Source: JANQRZ01 sp965214485 (lineage in GTDB: Bacteria; Bacteroidota; Rhodothermia; Rhodothermales; JANQRZ01). From it: DNA of 64,000 nt. A program made the translations under genes and the position numbers. A model generated the notes under the pieces. The model did not search any database. It was not told the origin of the DNA and saw nothing but the letters and a program-made list of their open reading frames with translations. The stretch covers positions 62,001 to 126,000 of the forward strand of contig CBDCBW010000017.1 of the NCBI GenBank assembly GCA_965214485.1, given 5' to 3'. This document shows positions 53,261-61,986 of the stretch, in pieces (positions within the stretch are counted from its first letter, which is position 1; each line of letters opens with the position of its first letter).

Positions 53261-54275
53261 CGTCCTCTGGTGCCTCACGCCTTCGGTGGCGTGGGCACAG
53301 GCTCCGCACCACACGCCTCAGGCACCGCTCGTGGCGAACCGCGCGGTGCCGCTGGAGGCGCTCCCGGAGCTTGCGCGCGACCTGCTCAGCGGCGCGCTTC
53401 GCCGGGGCGGGGCCGAGCCGGACACGGTGCTGCCGTGGCGCTACCTGCCGCTGGAGGTGGGCAACGCGTGGGAGTACGAGACGGTGTATAATTTCACGAA
53501 CGGCCCCGTGATTGGTCACACGCGCATTGACATTCCAAAGGACACACTGATTGGGAAGCAGCACTATCTCGTCTGGAACGAGCAGTTGTACGAGGAGAAT
53601 GGTGAATTGAATCCAGACTATAGCATCCGCGCTCCGGTCCGTTATGACTCCGTCACAGCGAGAGTGGTTGCGAGCTACGAAGGGGATGAATACATATGGT
53701 TCTTCGCTCCTTGCCGCCTAGACGCCGCTTTTGGCACGAGCGTGGAGTGCTTCGAGGGCGACTCCTTCGAGGTCTCCGGCACCTACGACGCCACGCTCGA
53801 CTTCGAGCCCGACACCACGGTCACCGCTGTCGCCGTCAAGACCTTCGCCGTCGAGCTCTACCTCAACCGCTTCGCCGCCGGCTTCGGCAAGGCGCTCTTC
53901 CAGGAGTTCAATGCTGATGGCTATCTCGCGCTGCGCTACGCGCGCCTCGGCGGCGAGGAGTTCGGCACGGCGCTCTTCCCGGTCGCCGCCGCGCCGGCGG
54001 CCCCTGCTCCGGCTGGGCGGGTGTCGCTCTCGGCGTGGCCGAACCCGTTCGGCGCGCGGCTCTCGGTGGGGTTCTCGCTGGCGGTGCCGGGGGCGGTCTC
54101 GGTCGAGGTGCTCGACGTGCTCGGGCGCGTCGTGCTGCGCGAGGCCATCGGGGTGCTCGGGGCCGGTCGCCACGAGGTTCGGCTCGACGGGAGCAGCCTC
54201 GTGCCGGGCCTCTACGTCGTGGAGGTGGTTGTGGGCACTGGGGTCGTCGCCACACGCAAGGTGCTCAGGCTCTGA
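53235..54275 (+). CDS. T9SS-exported protein, tandem paralogue 1
   Basis: A 346-residue secreted protein with signal peptide MRSTLCTLLVLWCLTPSVAWAQ. A conserved N-block (GAEPDTVLPWRYLPLEVGNAWEYET), a divergent centre (about residues 84-162), a conserved C-block (AAFGTSVECFEGDSFEVSG...TFAVELYLNRFAAGFGKALFQEFNADGYLALRYARLGG) and a T9SS sorting domain (SAWPNPFGARLS...VLDVLGRVVLRE...GLYVVEV) follow. The start at 53235 matches the equivalent start of the gene at 56694. N- and C-blocks are nearly identical in DNA to paralogue 2; the centre is lower in GC. Function is unknown. Confidence 0.85.
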   Translation: MRSTLCTLLVLWCLTPSVAWAQAPHHTPQAPLVANRAVPLEALPELARDLLSGALRRGGAEPDTVLPWRYLPLEVGNAWEYETVYNFTNGPVIGHTRIDIPKDTLIGKQHYLVWNEQLYEENGELNPDYSIRAPVRYDSVTARVVASYEGDEYIWFFAPCRLDAAFGTSVECFEGDSFEVSGTYDATLDFEPDTTVTAVAVKTFAVELYLNRFAAGFGKALFQEFNADGYLALRYARLGGEEFGTALFPVAAAPAAPAPAGRVSLSAWPNPFGARLSVGFSLAVPGAVSVEVLDVLGRVVLREAIGVLGAGRHEVRLDGSSLVPGLYVVEVVVGTGVVATRKVLRL

Positions 54276-54349
54276 GGAAGGGTAGAAAAGCACCTTGTAA
54301 ACCAGACTGCCACGCTCTACCTTAAGCGAGAGATAAAAGGAGAGGACTT

Positions 54350-55369
54350 ATGCGATTGATCCTGTCCGTGCCGCTGGTCACGCTCATGCTCGCCGCGCTG
54401 CCGGTGCAGGCGCAGGCTCCGCACCACACGCCTCAGGCACCGCTCGTGGCGAACCGCGCGGTGCCGCTGGAGGCGCTCCCGGAGCTTGCGCGCGACCTGC
54501 TCAGCGGCGCGCTTCGCCGGGGCGGGGCCGAGCCGGACACGGTGCTGCCGTGGCGCTACCTGCCGCTGGAGGTGGGCAACGCGTGGGAGTACGAGACGTG
54601 GTTCGGGCACGCCCGCATCGACATCCCGGCGGACACGCTCGTCGGCGGGCGGCGCTACGTCGTCTGGGACGAGCGCGCCTTCTACCCCGACGGCAACCCC
54701 TACCCTGACAACAACATCTATGTGCCGGTCCGATACGACACTCTCACGGCGACCGTAGTGGCAAAGCTCTTCAGCGGCGGCGAAAGGCCCTTCTCACGGT
54801 CTCCCTGCCCGCTGGACGCCGCTTTCGGCACGAGCGTGGAGTGCTTCGAGGGCGACTCCTTCGAGGTCTCCGGCACCTACGACGCCACGCTCGACTTCGA
54901 GCCCGACACCACCGTCAGCGCCGTCGCCGTCAAGACCTTCGCCGTCGAGCTCTACCTCAACCGCTTCGCCGCCGGCTTCGGCAAGGCGCTCTTCCAGGAG
55001 TTCAATGCTGATGGCTATCTCGCGCTGCGCTACGCGCGCCTCGGCGGCGAGGAGTTCGGCACGGCGCTCTTCCCGGTCGCCGCCGCGCCGGCGGCCCCTG
55101 CTCCGGCTGAGCGGGTGTCGCTCTCGGCGTGGCCGAACCCGTTCGGCGCGCGGCTCTCGGTGGGGTTCTCGCTGGCGGTGCCTGGGGCGGTCTCGGTCGA
55201 GGTGCTCGACGTGCTCGGGCGCGTCGTGCTGCGCGAGGGCGCCGGGGTGCTCGGTGCCGGTCGGCACGAGGTAGCTCTCGACGGGCGCGGTCTCGCACCG
55301 GGTCTCTACGTCGTGCAGGTGCACATGAGCACCGGGGCCGTTGCCACACGCAAGGTGCTCAAGCTGTGA
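54350..55369 (+). CDS. T9SS-exported protein, tandem paralogue 2
   Basis: A 339-residue secreted protein (signal peptide MRLILSVPLVTLMLAALPVQAQ, AGGAGAGG upstream). A 186-base N-block (54413-54598) is identical or nearly so to 53298-53483, and the block from about 54815 to 55237 is nearly identical to 53722-54144. The residues between (HARIDIPADTLVGGRRYVVWDERAFYPDGN...) are only distantly alike. It ends with a T9SS sorting domain. The pattern suggests gene conversion of the ends around a variable centre. Confidence 0.85.
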   Translation: MRLILSVPLVTLMLAALPVQAQAPHHTPQAPLVANRAVPLEALPELARDLLSGALRRGGAEPDTVLPWRYLPLEVGNAWEYETWFGHARIDIPADTLVGGRRYVVWDERAFYPDGNPYPDNNIYVPVRYDTLTATVVAKLFSGGERPFSRSPCPLDAAFGTSVECFEGDSFEVSGTYDATLDFEPDTTVSAVAVKTFAVELYLNRFAAGFGKALFQEFNADGYLALRYARLGGEEFGTALFPVAAAPAAPAPAERVSLSAWPNPFGARLSVGFSLAVPGAVSVEVLDVLGRVVLREGAGVLGAGRHEVALDGRGLAPGLYVVQVHMSTGAVATRKVLKL

Positions 55370-55415
55370 GCGCTCAGCCCGAGCACACCCTCAAATCGTA
55401 AATCTGAAGACGACC

Positions 55416-56408
55416 ATGCGTGCGACCTTCTATCTCTTACTCACTACTCTCCTGCTCACTGCGCTGCCGGTGCGGGCGCAGACCCTGCCCGTGGCGAATG
55501 CGCCCACACCGAGTGCCGATTTTCTCCGCTCCGGCGGGGCAGAGCCGGACACGACGGCACCGTGGCGCTACTACCCGCTCGGCGTCGGCGACGCGTGGGA
55601 GTACGAGGTCCAGGACCGCTTCGGCAACGACACCGGCGACACCCGCCGCCTCCACATCGAGCGCGACTCCGTTGCCGCCAACGGTCGCCGGTACTCTCTC
55701 CTCACCTTCTCGCTCTTCCGAGCGGATGGGGCGGTGTTCGTCTTCGGATCGGTTCCCCTCCACTACGACACCCTCGGCGCGCGCGTGTTCGAACTTCACC
55801 CCAAAGGCTTTGAGCAATCGTATTCGGGCGCGCCTTGCCGGTTCGACGCCGACTTCGGCAGCACGGCGAAGTGCTACGGGCCCAGCGATTCCTACTTCGT
55901 CACCGGCGGCTACGGCGGCGCGCTCGACTTCGAGCCCGACACCACCGTCACCGGCCTCTCGGTCAAGACCTACGAGGGCTCCGCCGACCTCGTGCGCTAC
56001 GTCGCCAGCTTCGGCGAGGTGCTCTACGTCGAGGTCAAGGGCGAGGACGTCTACGTGCTCGAGGCGTGCCGCGTCGGCGGCGTCGAGTACGGGCGGCGGC
56101 AGTTCCCGGTGGCCGCCGAGCCGAGCGCGCCGGAGGGGCCGGAAGCTGCGCTGGCGCTGGAGGTGTGGCCGAACCCGTCGGGGGCGCGCGCGACGGTCGC
56201 CTTCACGCTGGCGCGTCCGGGGGCGGTGCGGCTGCGCGTGGTGGATGCGCTCGGGCGCGAGGTGCTGCGCCAGGAGGCAGGGGTGCTCGGGGCCGGTCGC
56301 CGCGAGGTGGCCCTCGACGGGCGCGGTCTCGTGCCGGGCCTCTACGTCGTGGAGGTCCTCACCGAGGAAGGCCGCGTGGGGAGCACGAGGTTGCTCCGCG
56401 CTCTGTAA
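55416..56408 (+). CDS. T9SS-exported protein, tandem paralogue 3
   Basis: A 330-residue secreted protein with signal peptide MRATFYLLLTTLLLTALPVRAQ. It keeps the family landmarks (GGAEPDTTAPWRYYPLGVGDAWEYEV; GALDFEPDTTVTGLSVKTYEG; VEYGRRQFPVA) but is more diverged than paralogues 1 and 2. The T9SS tail is EVWPNPSGARATVAFTLARPG...VVDALGREVLRQ...GLYVVEV. The start at 55416 opens the signal peptide. It follows paralogue 2 after 46 bases, so the two may share a transcript. Confidence 0.85.
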   Translation: MRATFYLLLTTLLLTALPVRAQTLPVANAPTPSADFLRSGGAEPDTTAPWRYYPLGVGDAWEYEVQDRFGNDTGDTRRLHIERDSVAANGRRYSLLTFSLFRADGAVFVFGSVPLHYDTLGARVFELHPKGFEQSYSGAPCRFDADFGSTAKCYGPSDSYFVTGGYGGALDFEPDTTVTGLSVKTYEGSADLVRYVASFGEVLYVEVKGEDVYVLEACRVGGVEYGRRQFPVAAEPSAPEGPEAALALEVWPNPSGARATVAFTLARPGAVRLRVVDALGREVLRQEAGVLGAGRREVALDGRGLVPGLYVVEVLTEEGRVGSTRLLRAL

Positions 56409-56437
56409 GAATTTGTCTCATCACCAAACCGGTACCT

Positions 56438-56719
56438 ACCCGTGTCAACCCCGTGTGCGCGCCGCTCAGGCCTCGGCGCGGGGCGGCGGGGTGGGCTGCA
56501 TGAACGCCGCGTCGCGAAACGCCTGCGCCTCGTCGATGGAGAGCCGCAGTGCCGCCGGTCTCCGCATCCCGTGCTGCACCGGGCGGAGCCTCCCGACCGA
56601 GGTGAACGACTCGCTCCCACATCACCTTTTGTGAAGGCCTTGCGTATACGCTCGGCAAGGGGTAGGTTAGACGTAACGAGATGGGAGATGACCATGCGCT
56701 CGACGCTCTGCACGCTGCT
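56438..56719. repeat. Duplicated ~280-bp upstream segment, copy B
   Basis: Second copy of the 52968-53260 segment, including the MscS gene-end fragment (56466-56548), the CCTTGC...GCAAGG palindrome, a GGGAGATGACC leader and the first codons of the signal peptide (MRSTLCTLL). It places two otherwise unrelated T9SS genes behind the same upstream sequence. Confidence 0.8.
56466..56548 (-). pseudogene. mscS 3'-end fragment, copy B
   Basis: The minus strand reads LSIDEAQAFRDAAFMQP then TPPPRAEA and a stop, a shorter and more diverged copy of the same MscS end seen at 52995 and in the intact gene at 62893. Confidence 0.7.
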
Positions 56720-58268
56720 CGCCCTCGTGTGCCTCGCGCCCTCGGTGGCGCGGGCACAGGCCGTCACCCGGCTGACACCCACAAGCCCCGACTACCTCGA
56801 CGACTTCTCGGCCGCCGTCGCCGTTACCGAGGCCGACGACGGGGGGTGGGCGCTCGTCGGCGCGCCCGGCGACAACGATGCCACCGGCGATGCCGGCAGC
56901 GTCTTCGCCTACTACCGCACGGCCGAGGGGTGGCAGATGCAGGGGCAACTCTTCGCGCCGGGGGAGCCGCTCTTCGAGGGCGGTTTCGGCAGCGCCGTAG
57001 CGCTCTCGGGACGGCTGGCCGTCGTGACCGAGGCCGGGTGGGCGGCGCGCGAGCGGGCTTACGTGCTCAGGCGCGAAGGCGAGGGGCTGGCGTCGGCGTG
57101 GGTGGTCGAGGCGGTGCTGGAGCCGGAGGTGCTGGCCGACTCGGGGCATGTCTTCGGGGTGTCGGTGGCGCTCGACACGAGCGCGGAGGCGGAGGCCGAC
57201 GGCGGGTTCGTGGCCGTGGTGGGGGCGGTGACGCGGGGGCTGCTCGACCCGGTGCCGGGGGCGGCGCACGCGTTTCGCCGAGACAGTGCGGGGGTGTGGC
57301 AGGAGGAGGCGGTGCTGCGTGCTAACGAGGGCGAAGTCACTGACAGGTTTGGACGCGCGGTGGCAACTAACGCCGGGCGCATCCTGGTCGGAGCTTACTA
57401 TGAGGGGCAGAGCTTTGGTAGTGACACCAGTGGTGCCACCTACGTCTACACTCATGGCGTCGGTACTTGGAATCTGGAGGCACGCTTGGAGCCGAGCGAA
57501 CCGGAAGGCTTTGGTATATCGGTGTCGCTCGACGATGAGTGGGCGCTAATTGGCAGTGACGCCGAGGATTGCGGTGCGCCGGACTTTTTCACGCAGTGCG
57601 GGGCGGCCTACTTCTACCGCCGCACCGAGACGGGGTGGCGACTCCACCGTCGCTTCCAGCCCATCGACCTCACCGACGCTGACTACTTCGGGAACCGCCT
57701 TGCGCTCGCGCTCCCCTATGCCGTCGTCGCGGCCCCGCTCTGGGACACCGCCGGGCCCAACAACGCCGGGGCCGCCTACCTCTATCGCCTCGACACCGAC
57801 ACGTGGCGCTTCGAGCGGCTGCTCCAGGCCCCCGACCCCGGCCCGCTCGACCAGTTCGGCCGCTCGGTGGCGCTCGCCTCGGACACCGTAGGCGCACCGG
57901 CGACGGCGCTCGTCGGCACGATCGAGGCGCTCGGGGCGGCCTACGCGCTCGACCTCGCTCCCACCGTGGCGACCGAGTCGGCCGCCCCGGAGCCGACGCG
58001 CGAGGCGATCCGGGACCTGAGGGTCTACCCGAACCCGAGCACGAATGGCGTGCGCATCGCCTACGAGCTAGCGGCCCCGGCGGCGGTGCGCGTCGAGATC
58101 GCCGACCTGCTCGGTCGTGTGGTGTGGGCGCGGGCGCTGGGGCAGCAGGGGGCCGGCGCGCACGACATCGCCCTGGAGGGCTTGAGCCTCCCCGCCGGAA
58201 CCTACCTCGTCCGTCTCTCCGCCGGGGACACCGCCGCCGCAACGCGGTTCACCCGCCTCCCGCGCTAA
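56694..58268 (+). CDS. T9SS-exported FG-GAP/beta-propeller protein
   Basis: A 524-residue secreted protein. The signal peptide is almost the same as that of paralogue 1 (MRSTLCTLLALVCLAPSVARAQ). It has about six FG-GAP-like blades: DDFSAAVAVTEADDGGWALVGAPGDND, FGSAVALSGRLAVVTE, FGVSVALDTS, FGRAVATNAGRILVGAYYEG, FGISVSLDDEWALIGSD and FGRSVALASDTVGAPATALVG. A T9SS tail follows (RVYPNPSTNGVRIAYELAAPA...IADLLGRVVWAR...GTYLVRL). It is probably an extracellular binding protein. The stretch near 57320-57600 is visibly poorer in GC than the rest. Confidence 0.88.
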   Translation: MRSTLCTLLALVCLAPSVARAQAVTRLTPTSPDYLDDFSAAVAVTEADDGGWALVGAPGDNDATGDAGSVFAYYRTAEGWQMQGQLFAPGEPLFEGGFGSAVALSGRLAVVTEAGWAARERAYVLRREGEGLASAWVVEAVLEPEVLADSGHVFGVSVALDTSAEAEADGGFVAVVGAVTRGLLDPVPGAAHAFRRDSAGVWQEEAVLRANEGEVTDRFGRAVATNAGRILVGAYYEGQSFGSDTSGATYVYTHGVGTWNLEARLEPSEPEGFGISVSLDDEWALIGSDAEDCGAPDFFTQCGAAYFYRRTETGWRLHRRFQPIDLTDADYFGNRLALALPYAVVAAPLWDTAGPNNAGAAYLYRLDTDTWRFERLLQAPDPGPLDQFGRSVALASDTVGAPATALVGTIEALGAAYALDLAPTVATESAAPEPTREAIRDLRVYPNPSTNGVRIAYELAAPAAVRVEIADLLGRVVWARALGQQGAGAHDIALEGLSLPAGTYLVRLSAGDTAAATRFTRLPR

Positions 58269-58414
58269 ACTGACGAGCGCGCCGTCGGACAAGCGTGATG
58301 TATCTCCCACACGATTACCAACCCACACACCACCGCGTATTCGGGCCAGGCTGACTGAAGGGGAGCAGGAACGAGACAGGGAGGGCCGGGCACGAGCGCA
58401 CAACCGCCAAGAAC

Positions 58415-61400
58415 ATGCTACGCTCTCTCCTGCTGTCTCTCGTGGTGCTCTTCACCGCCACGACTACCGTCATCGCTCAACAGACCGACGCCGTCATCTG
58501 CGGGGTGACCGACCAGATTCCGTTCCCCAACCCGAACCCGACCCCGGACCCACTCCGCGCCGACGGGCCTACCGTCGGTGCCCTCGTCGTCCTCGCCAAG
58601 TTCCGCGACGACACCTACGATCCACCCTGGAATGTGATCGACTGGCCGCTCACCCCGGATCCGACCGAGCTTCCGTTCTTTGCCACGGGCCTGATCGACC
58701 CAGACCCGAATCCGACTACGTTCCGCGACTCTACGCTCACCCGCTACTTCTATGACCAGTCGCGTCCTGGTCCCGGACAGCCCGGACAGGAGACCCTCTA
58801 CGGTAATGTGGTCCCTTACGTCCACGTGAGTGAGAACGACAATGTTTGGTACATGAATGCCAGCGGACGAGGCTACGGCTACCTCACGAAGGAAGCCCTC
58901 GACCGGGTCTTCCCCACCGATCCGGCGGATACCGACTACGTCTACGATCCTGCTGACTACGATGTGAATGCCGACGGGGTCATCGACCACGTCTTCATGG
59001 TCATTCGCTCGGACATCCCCAAACAGAACGGCACCACAGGTGTCTCCGGTTGTAGCTGGCTCGGCGGCCTCTGCGGTGACGGGACGAGTGGCACGCCGGC
59101 TTCCTTCGTGGACTATTACAGTCCCTCACGCGCTGCGACAGTACGGTTGGAATGGGGGGCGTCGGGGTCGATGCTGCGGGGCCTCCCGGGGAGCCGGTGG
59201 GCTTACCGGCCGCATCTCCACTACCTTCGGGTGATGGGCCACGAGTACGGACACGACCGCTACGGCCCGCATGTGGGTCAGAACTCCTTCAACGATGTCC
59301 CGACAGATGTAAGTCCCACGTCGGGAGGCAACGTACACGCCATGATGGCGACGAACTTCATCCAGCATGACGTGGCCCTCAGCACGTTCGAGCGGCAAAA
59401 CCTCGGGTGGGTCGGTATCCAGGCGCTTACGACCTCTCGAACCGTCACCCTCGGGGATGTCTATGGCTCGTCCGAGGCTGCGAAGGTCGCGCTCAGCGGC
59501 GTCTCGAACAACCAGAATCTCCTCTTGGCGAATCGCCAGCGCGTGGGCTGGTTCAACCAAGCCTTCATTACCCCGAACACCGACCTTGGGCTTCTGGAGA
59601 CGGGATTGATGGTAACGCTGGGACGGAACGGTTCGCGGTCGAGCCGGGACGTCATCGCGGCCGACGGGAAGCTCTTCCGCCCGATCCAGCTCGGGGGCTA
59701 CCAGGGCGTCATGTTCGGCGAGGACCGGGTGAAGGTGCAACTCACGCCGTGGACGCGCCCCAACAGCAGCGGCTTCATCAACTACCCCCCCGGAGCCACC
59801 CCGAGTTGGACAGCGATTGATGACATTATTGCTCGCCCGGATGAACCGGCTACCTTCAAATATTACGAGGACTACCGCGTCGCGCCGACGGTCTTCATCC
59901 GCAACGACTCGTGGATGGGCGACGAGACCGACGGAACCACCTTTCCCAATGAGGTCCGCGTCGTGAATGGTGCGACACTCACCGTCGAGGACGGCGCAGC
60001 GCTCACCTTCAATGGTGGGATCGTTGTAGAAGATGGGGCTTCGGTCGTCTTCGAGCCGGGGGCCGTCGTCACCATCGGGGTGGACGCAGCGCTCGTCGGT
60101 GAGTTCGGCTCGCAGATTACAGCGGAGCCAGGCGCGGAAGTCCGTCTCGACGAGGATGCGAAAGTCGACGCCTTCGCCTTCACCGCAACCGGTACGGCTG
60201 CCAATCCGGTTCTCTTCACACAGGCCACGCCCGGCAAGCGCTGGGACCGCATCGTGCTCCGCGACGGGCCAGGCTCCTCACACGACCTTCAGCACGTCCG
60301 CATCGAGGGCGGCACCATCGGCCTCGTCGTCCGTGCCCGCAACGCCCAGAGGCCCAATGCGGCCGGGGCTTCCCTCGCCCACGTCCACCTCGTCGGCAAC
60401 GCCCTCGGCCTGCTCACCGACTACGCCTCTTGCCCTGGCGACGCCTGCCGCACCCTCCGCTCCTCGGTCTCCCTCGGGCAGGTGCTCGTCGAGGGCAGCC
60501 TCACGCACGGCCTCTACCTCCGCAACACCGACTTCGGCCTCTTCGGCTCGACCGTCCGCGCGAACGGGCGCCACGGCGTCGTCGTCACGAATGCCACGGC
60601 CACGGCCTTCGCCGAGAACGTGATCGAGGGCAACGGCCCGGCCGGCTCTGGCTACGACGGCCTCCGCCTCGGCACCAACGGCTCGGTCGACATGAGCCGC
60701 CGGGGCGACCTGGTCGGGCCGTTCCCCGGGCTCAACCGCTTCGCCGACAACGCCGACCACCAGGTCGCCTACCTCAAAGGTGCCTACCTCTTCCTCGGCA
60801 AGGACGACTTCCTGGGGACCGACGACTACGGCGGGCAGAACGCCATCACCGAGGCGGGGGCGGGCTGCCGCGTCCTCAACGAGTCGGGGAGTGTGCTGGA
60901 GGCCGAGAACACGTACTGGGGGACGAGCACGGCACCGCCGGCGAGCTACTTCTGCGGCACGCACTCCGTCGACGTGAGCCCGTTCCTGACGACGGACCCG
61001 ACCGATCCGTGCGCGGGCAACCCGTCCATTTGCCGCCCGGCCGGCGCGCCAGCAGCTACCCTCGGGCGGGGGTCCTACACCCTCGAAGAGCTCGCCGCCG
61101 AGATCGCGGCGGCGCGGAGCGCGGTCGCGGGTGCCCCCGGCACCCCGGAGGCGGCGGGGCTCGTCCGGCGCCTCGGCGCGCTCCACCGCCTCGACGAGGC
61201 CGACGCCACCGGCGAGCTCGGGGCGACGAGCGCGCTGCTCGAAGGGCTGCGCGGCGCGCTAGGCTCGGGGCTCGCCCCGGGCCACCAGGCGACGGCGGAG
61301 CAGGCGCTCGTGGTCGAGGTCGAGTTCGCGCTCGCGGCGGAAGCCTACGCCGCCGCCGACGCCCTCGCGGTGGCCTCCGGCGCGTTCGTCGAGGGCGCGG

Positions 61401-61918
61401 ACGCCGCGCAGACGCTGGCGATCAACCGGGTGGCGGTGGACGAGGCGCTCGGGCGCTACGCCGAGGCACTGGCCCGGCTCGACGAGCTGCTCGCGGCGGT
61501 GGCCGACGAGGAGGTGGCCGAGGACTTGGTGTTCCTCTCGGATCAGATCGCGGCGAAGCTCGCAGAGGCTATGGGGGGCCGCGAGGGTGGCGCTCCGCCT
61601 GCGCAGGCCGCGGCGAGCCGGACGGATGCGTCGCTCCCGCAGGCGTTCGCGCTCGGGGCGGCCTACCCGAACCCGACGGCGCGCGGGGCGACGGTGCCGT
61701 TCGACCTGCCCGAGGCGGCGGAGGTACGCGTGGCGGTCTACGACCTCCTGGGCCGCGAGGTGGCGGTGCTGGCCGAGGGGCTGCACGAGGCCGGGCGGCA
61801 CCGGGCGCGCTTCGAGGTGCCGCGCCTGGCGTCGGGGGTGTACGTGATCCGGGCGGAGGTTGCGCCGCTGGGCGGTGCGGTGCAGGCGTTTACGCAGAAG
61901 CTCACGCTGCTGCGGTAG
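58415..61918 (+). CDS. T9SS-exported M6-like metalloprotease with right-handed beta-helix
   Basis: An 1167-residue secreted protein with signal peptide MLRSLLLSLVVLFTATTTVIAQ. The N-half resembles M6 (immune inhibitor A-like) proteases: VVLAKFRDDTYDPPW, YGYLTKEALDRVFPT, DYDVNADGVIDHVFMVIRSD and the zinc motif HEYGH at 276-280 in VMGHEYGHDRYGPH. Residues ~510-880 form a parallel beta-helix. An Ala/Glu-rich helical region (~895-1060) precedes a T9SS tail (AAYPNPTARGATVPFDLPEAAEVRVAVYDLLGREV...GVYVIRAE). Bases 58415-60230 are clearly lower in GC than the rest, suggesting that the catalytic half was acquired separately. Confidence 0.87.
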   Translation: MLRSLLLSLVVLFTATTTVIAQQTDAVICGVTDQIPFPNPNPTPDPLRADGPTVGALVVLAKFRDDTYDPPWNVIDWPLTPDPTELPFFATGLIDPDPNPTTFRDSTLTRYFYDQSRPGPGQPGQETLYGNVVPYVHVSENDNVWYMNASGRGYGYLTKEALDRVFPTDPADTDYVYDPADYDVNADGVIDHVFMVIRSDIPKQNGTTGVSGCSWLGGLCGDGTSGTPASFVDYYSPSRAATVRLEWGASGSMLRGLPGSRWAYRPHLHYLRVMGHEYGHDRYGPHVGQNSFNDVPTDVSPTSGGNVHAMMATNFIQHDVALSTFERQNLGWVGIQALTTSRTVTLGDVYGSSEAAKVALSGVSNNQNLLLANRQRVGWFNQAFITPNTDLGLLETGLMVTLGRNGSRSSRDVIAADGKLFRPIQLGGYQGVMFGEDRVKVQLTPWTRPNSSGFINYPPGATPSWTAIDDIIARPDEPATFKYYEDYRVAPTVFIRNDSWMGDETDGTTFPNEVRVVNGATLTVEDGAALTFNGGIVVEDGASVVFEPGAVVTIGVDAALVGEFGSQITAEPGAEVRLDEDAKVDAFAFTATGTAANPVLFTQATPGKRWDRIVLRDGPGSSHDLQHVRIEGGTIGLVVRARNAQRPNAAGASLAHVHLVGNALGLLTDYASCPGDACRTLRSSVSLGQVLVEGSLTHGLYLRNTDFGLFGSTVRANGRHGVVVTNATATAFAENVIEGNGPAGSGYDGLRLGTNGSVDMSRRGDLVGPFPGLNRFADNADHQVAYLKGAYLFLGKDDFLGTDDYGGQNAITEAGAGCRVLNESGSVLEAENTYWGTSTAPPASYFCGTHSVDVSPFLTTDPTDPCAGNPSICRPAGAPAATLGRGSYTLEELAAEIAAARSAVAGAPGTPEAAGLVRRLGALHRLDEADATGELGATSALLEGLRGALGSGLAPGHQATAEQALVVEVEFALAAEAYAAADALAVASGAFVEGADAAQTLAINRVAVDEALGRYAEALARLDELLAAVADEEVAEDLVFLSDQIAAKLAEAMGGREGGAPPAQAAASRTDASLPQAFALGAAYPNPTARGATVPFDLPEAAEVRVAVYDLLGREVAVLAEGLHEAGRHRARFEVPRLASGVYVIRAEVAPLGGAVQAFTQKLTLLR

Positions 61919-61950
61919 ACGCCCGGCTGACTCGCATGGACGCCGTCGGT

Positions 61951-61986
61951 GGCGGGGAGGCTTCGGCCTCTCCGCCGTCTTGTTTC
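61951..61986. terminator. Bidirectional-looking terminator with TTCG loop
   Basis: Arm GGCGGGGAGGC, loop TTCG, arm GCCTCTCCGCC (one G-T pair), then GTCTTGTTTC. It lies between the ends of two convergent genes (61918 and 61985). Confidence 0.8.
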
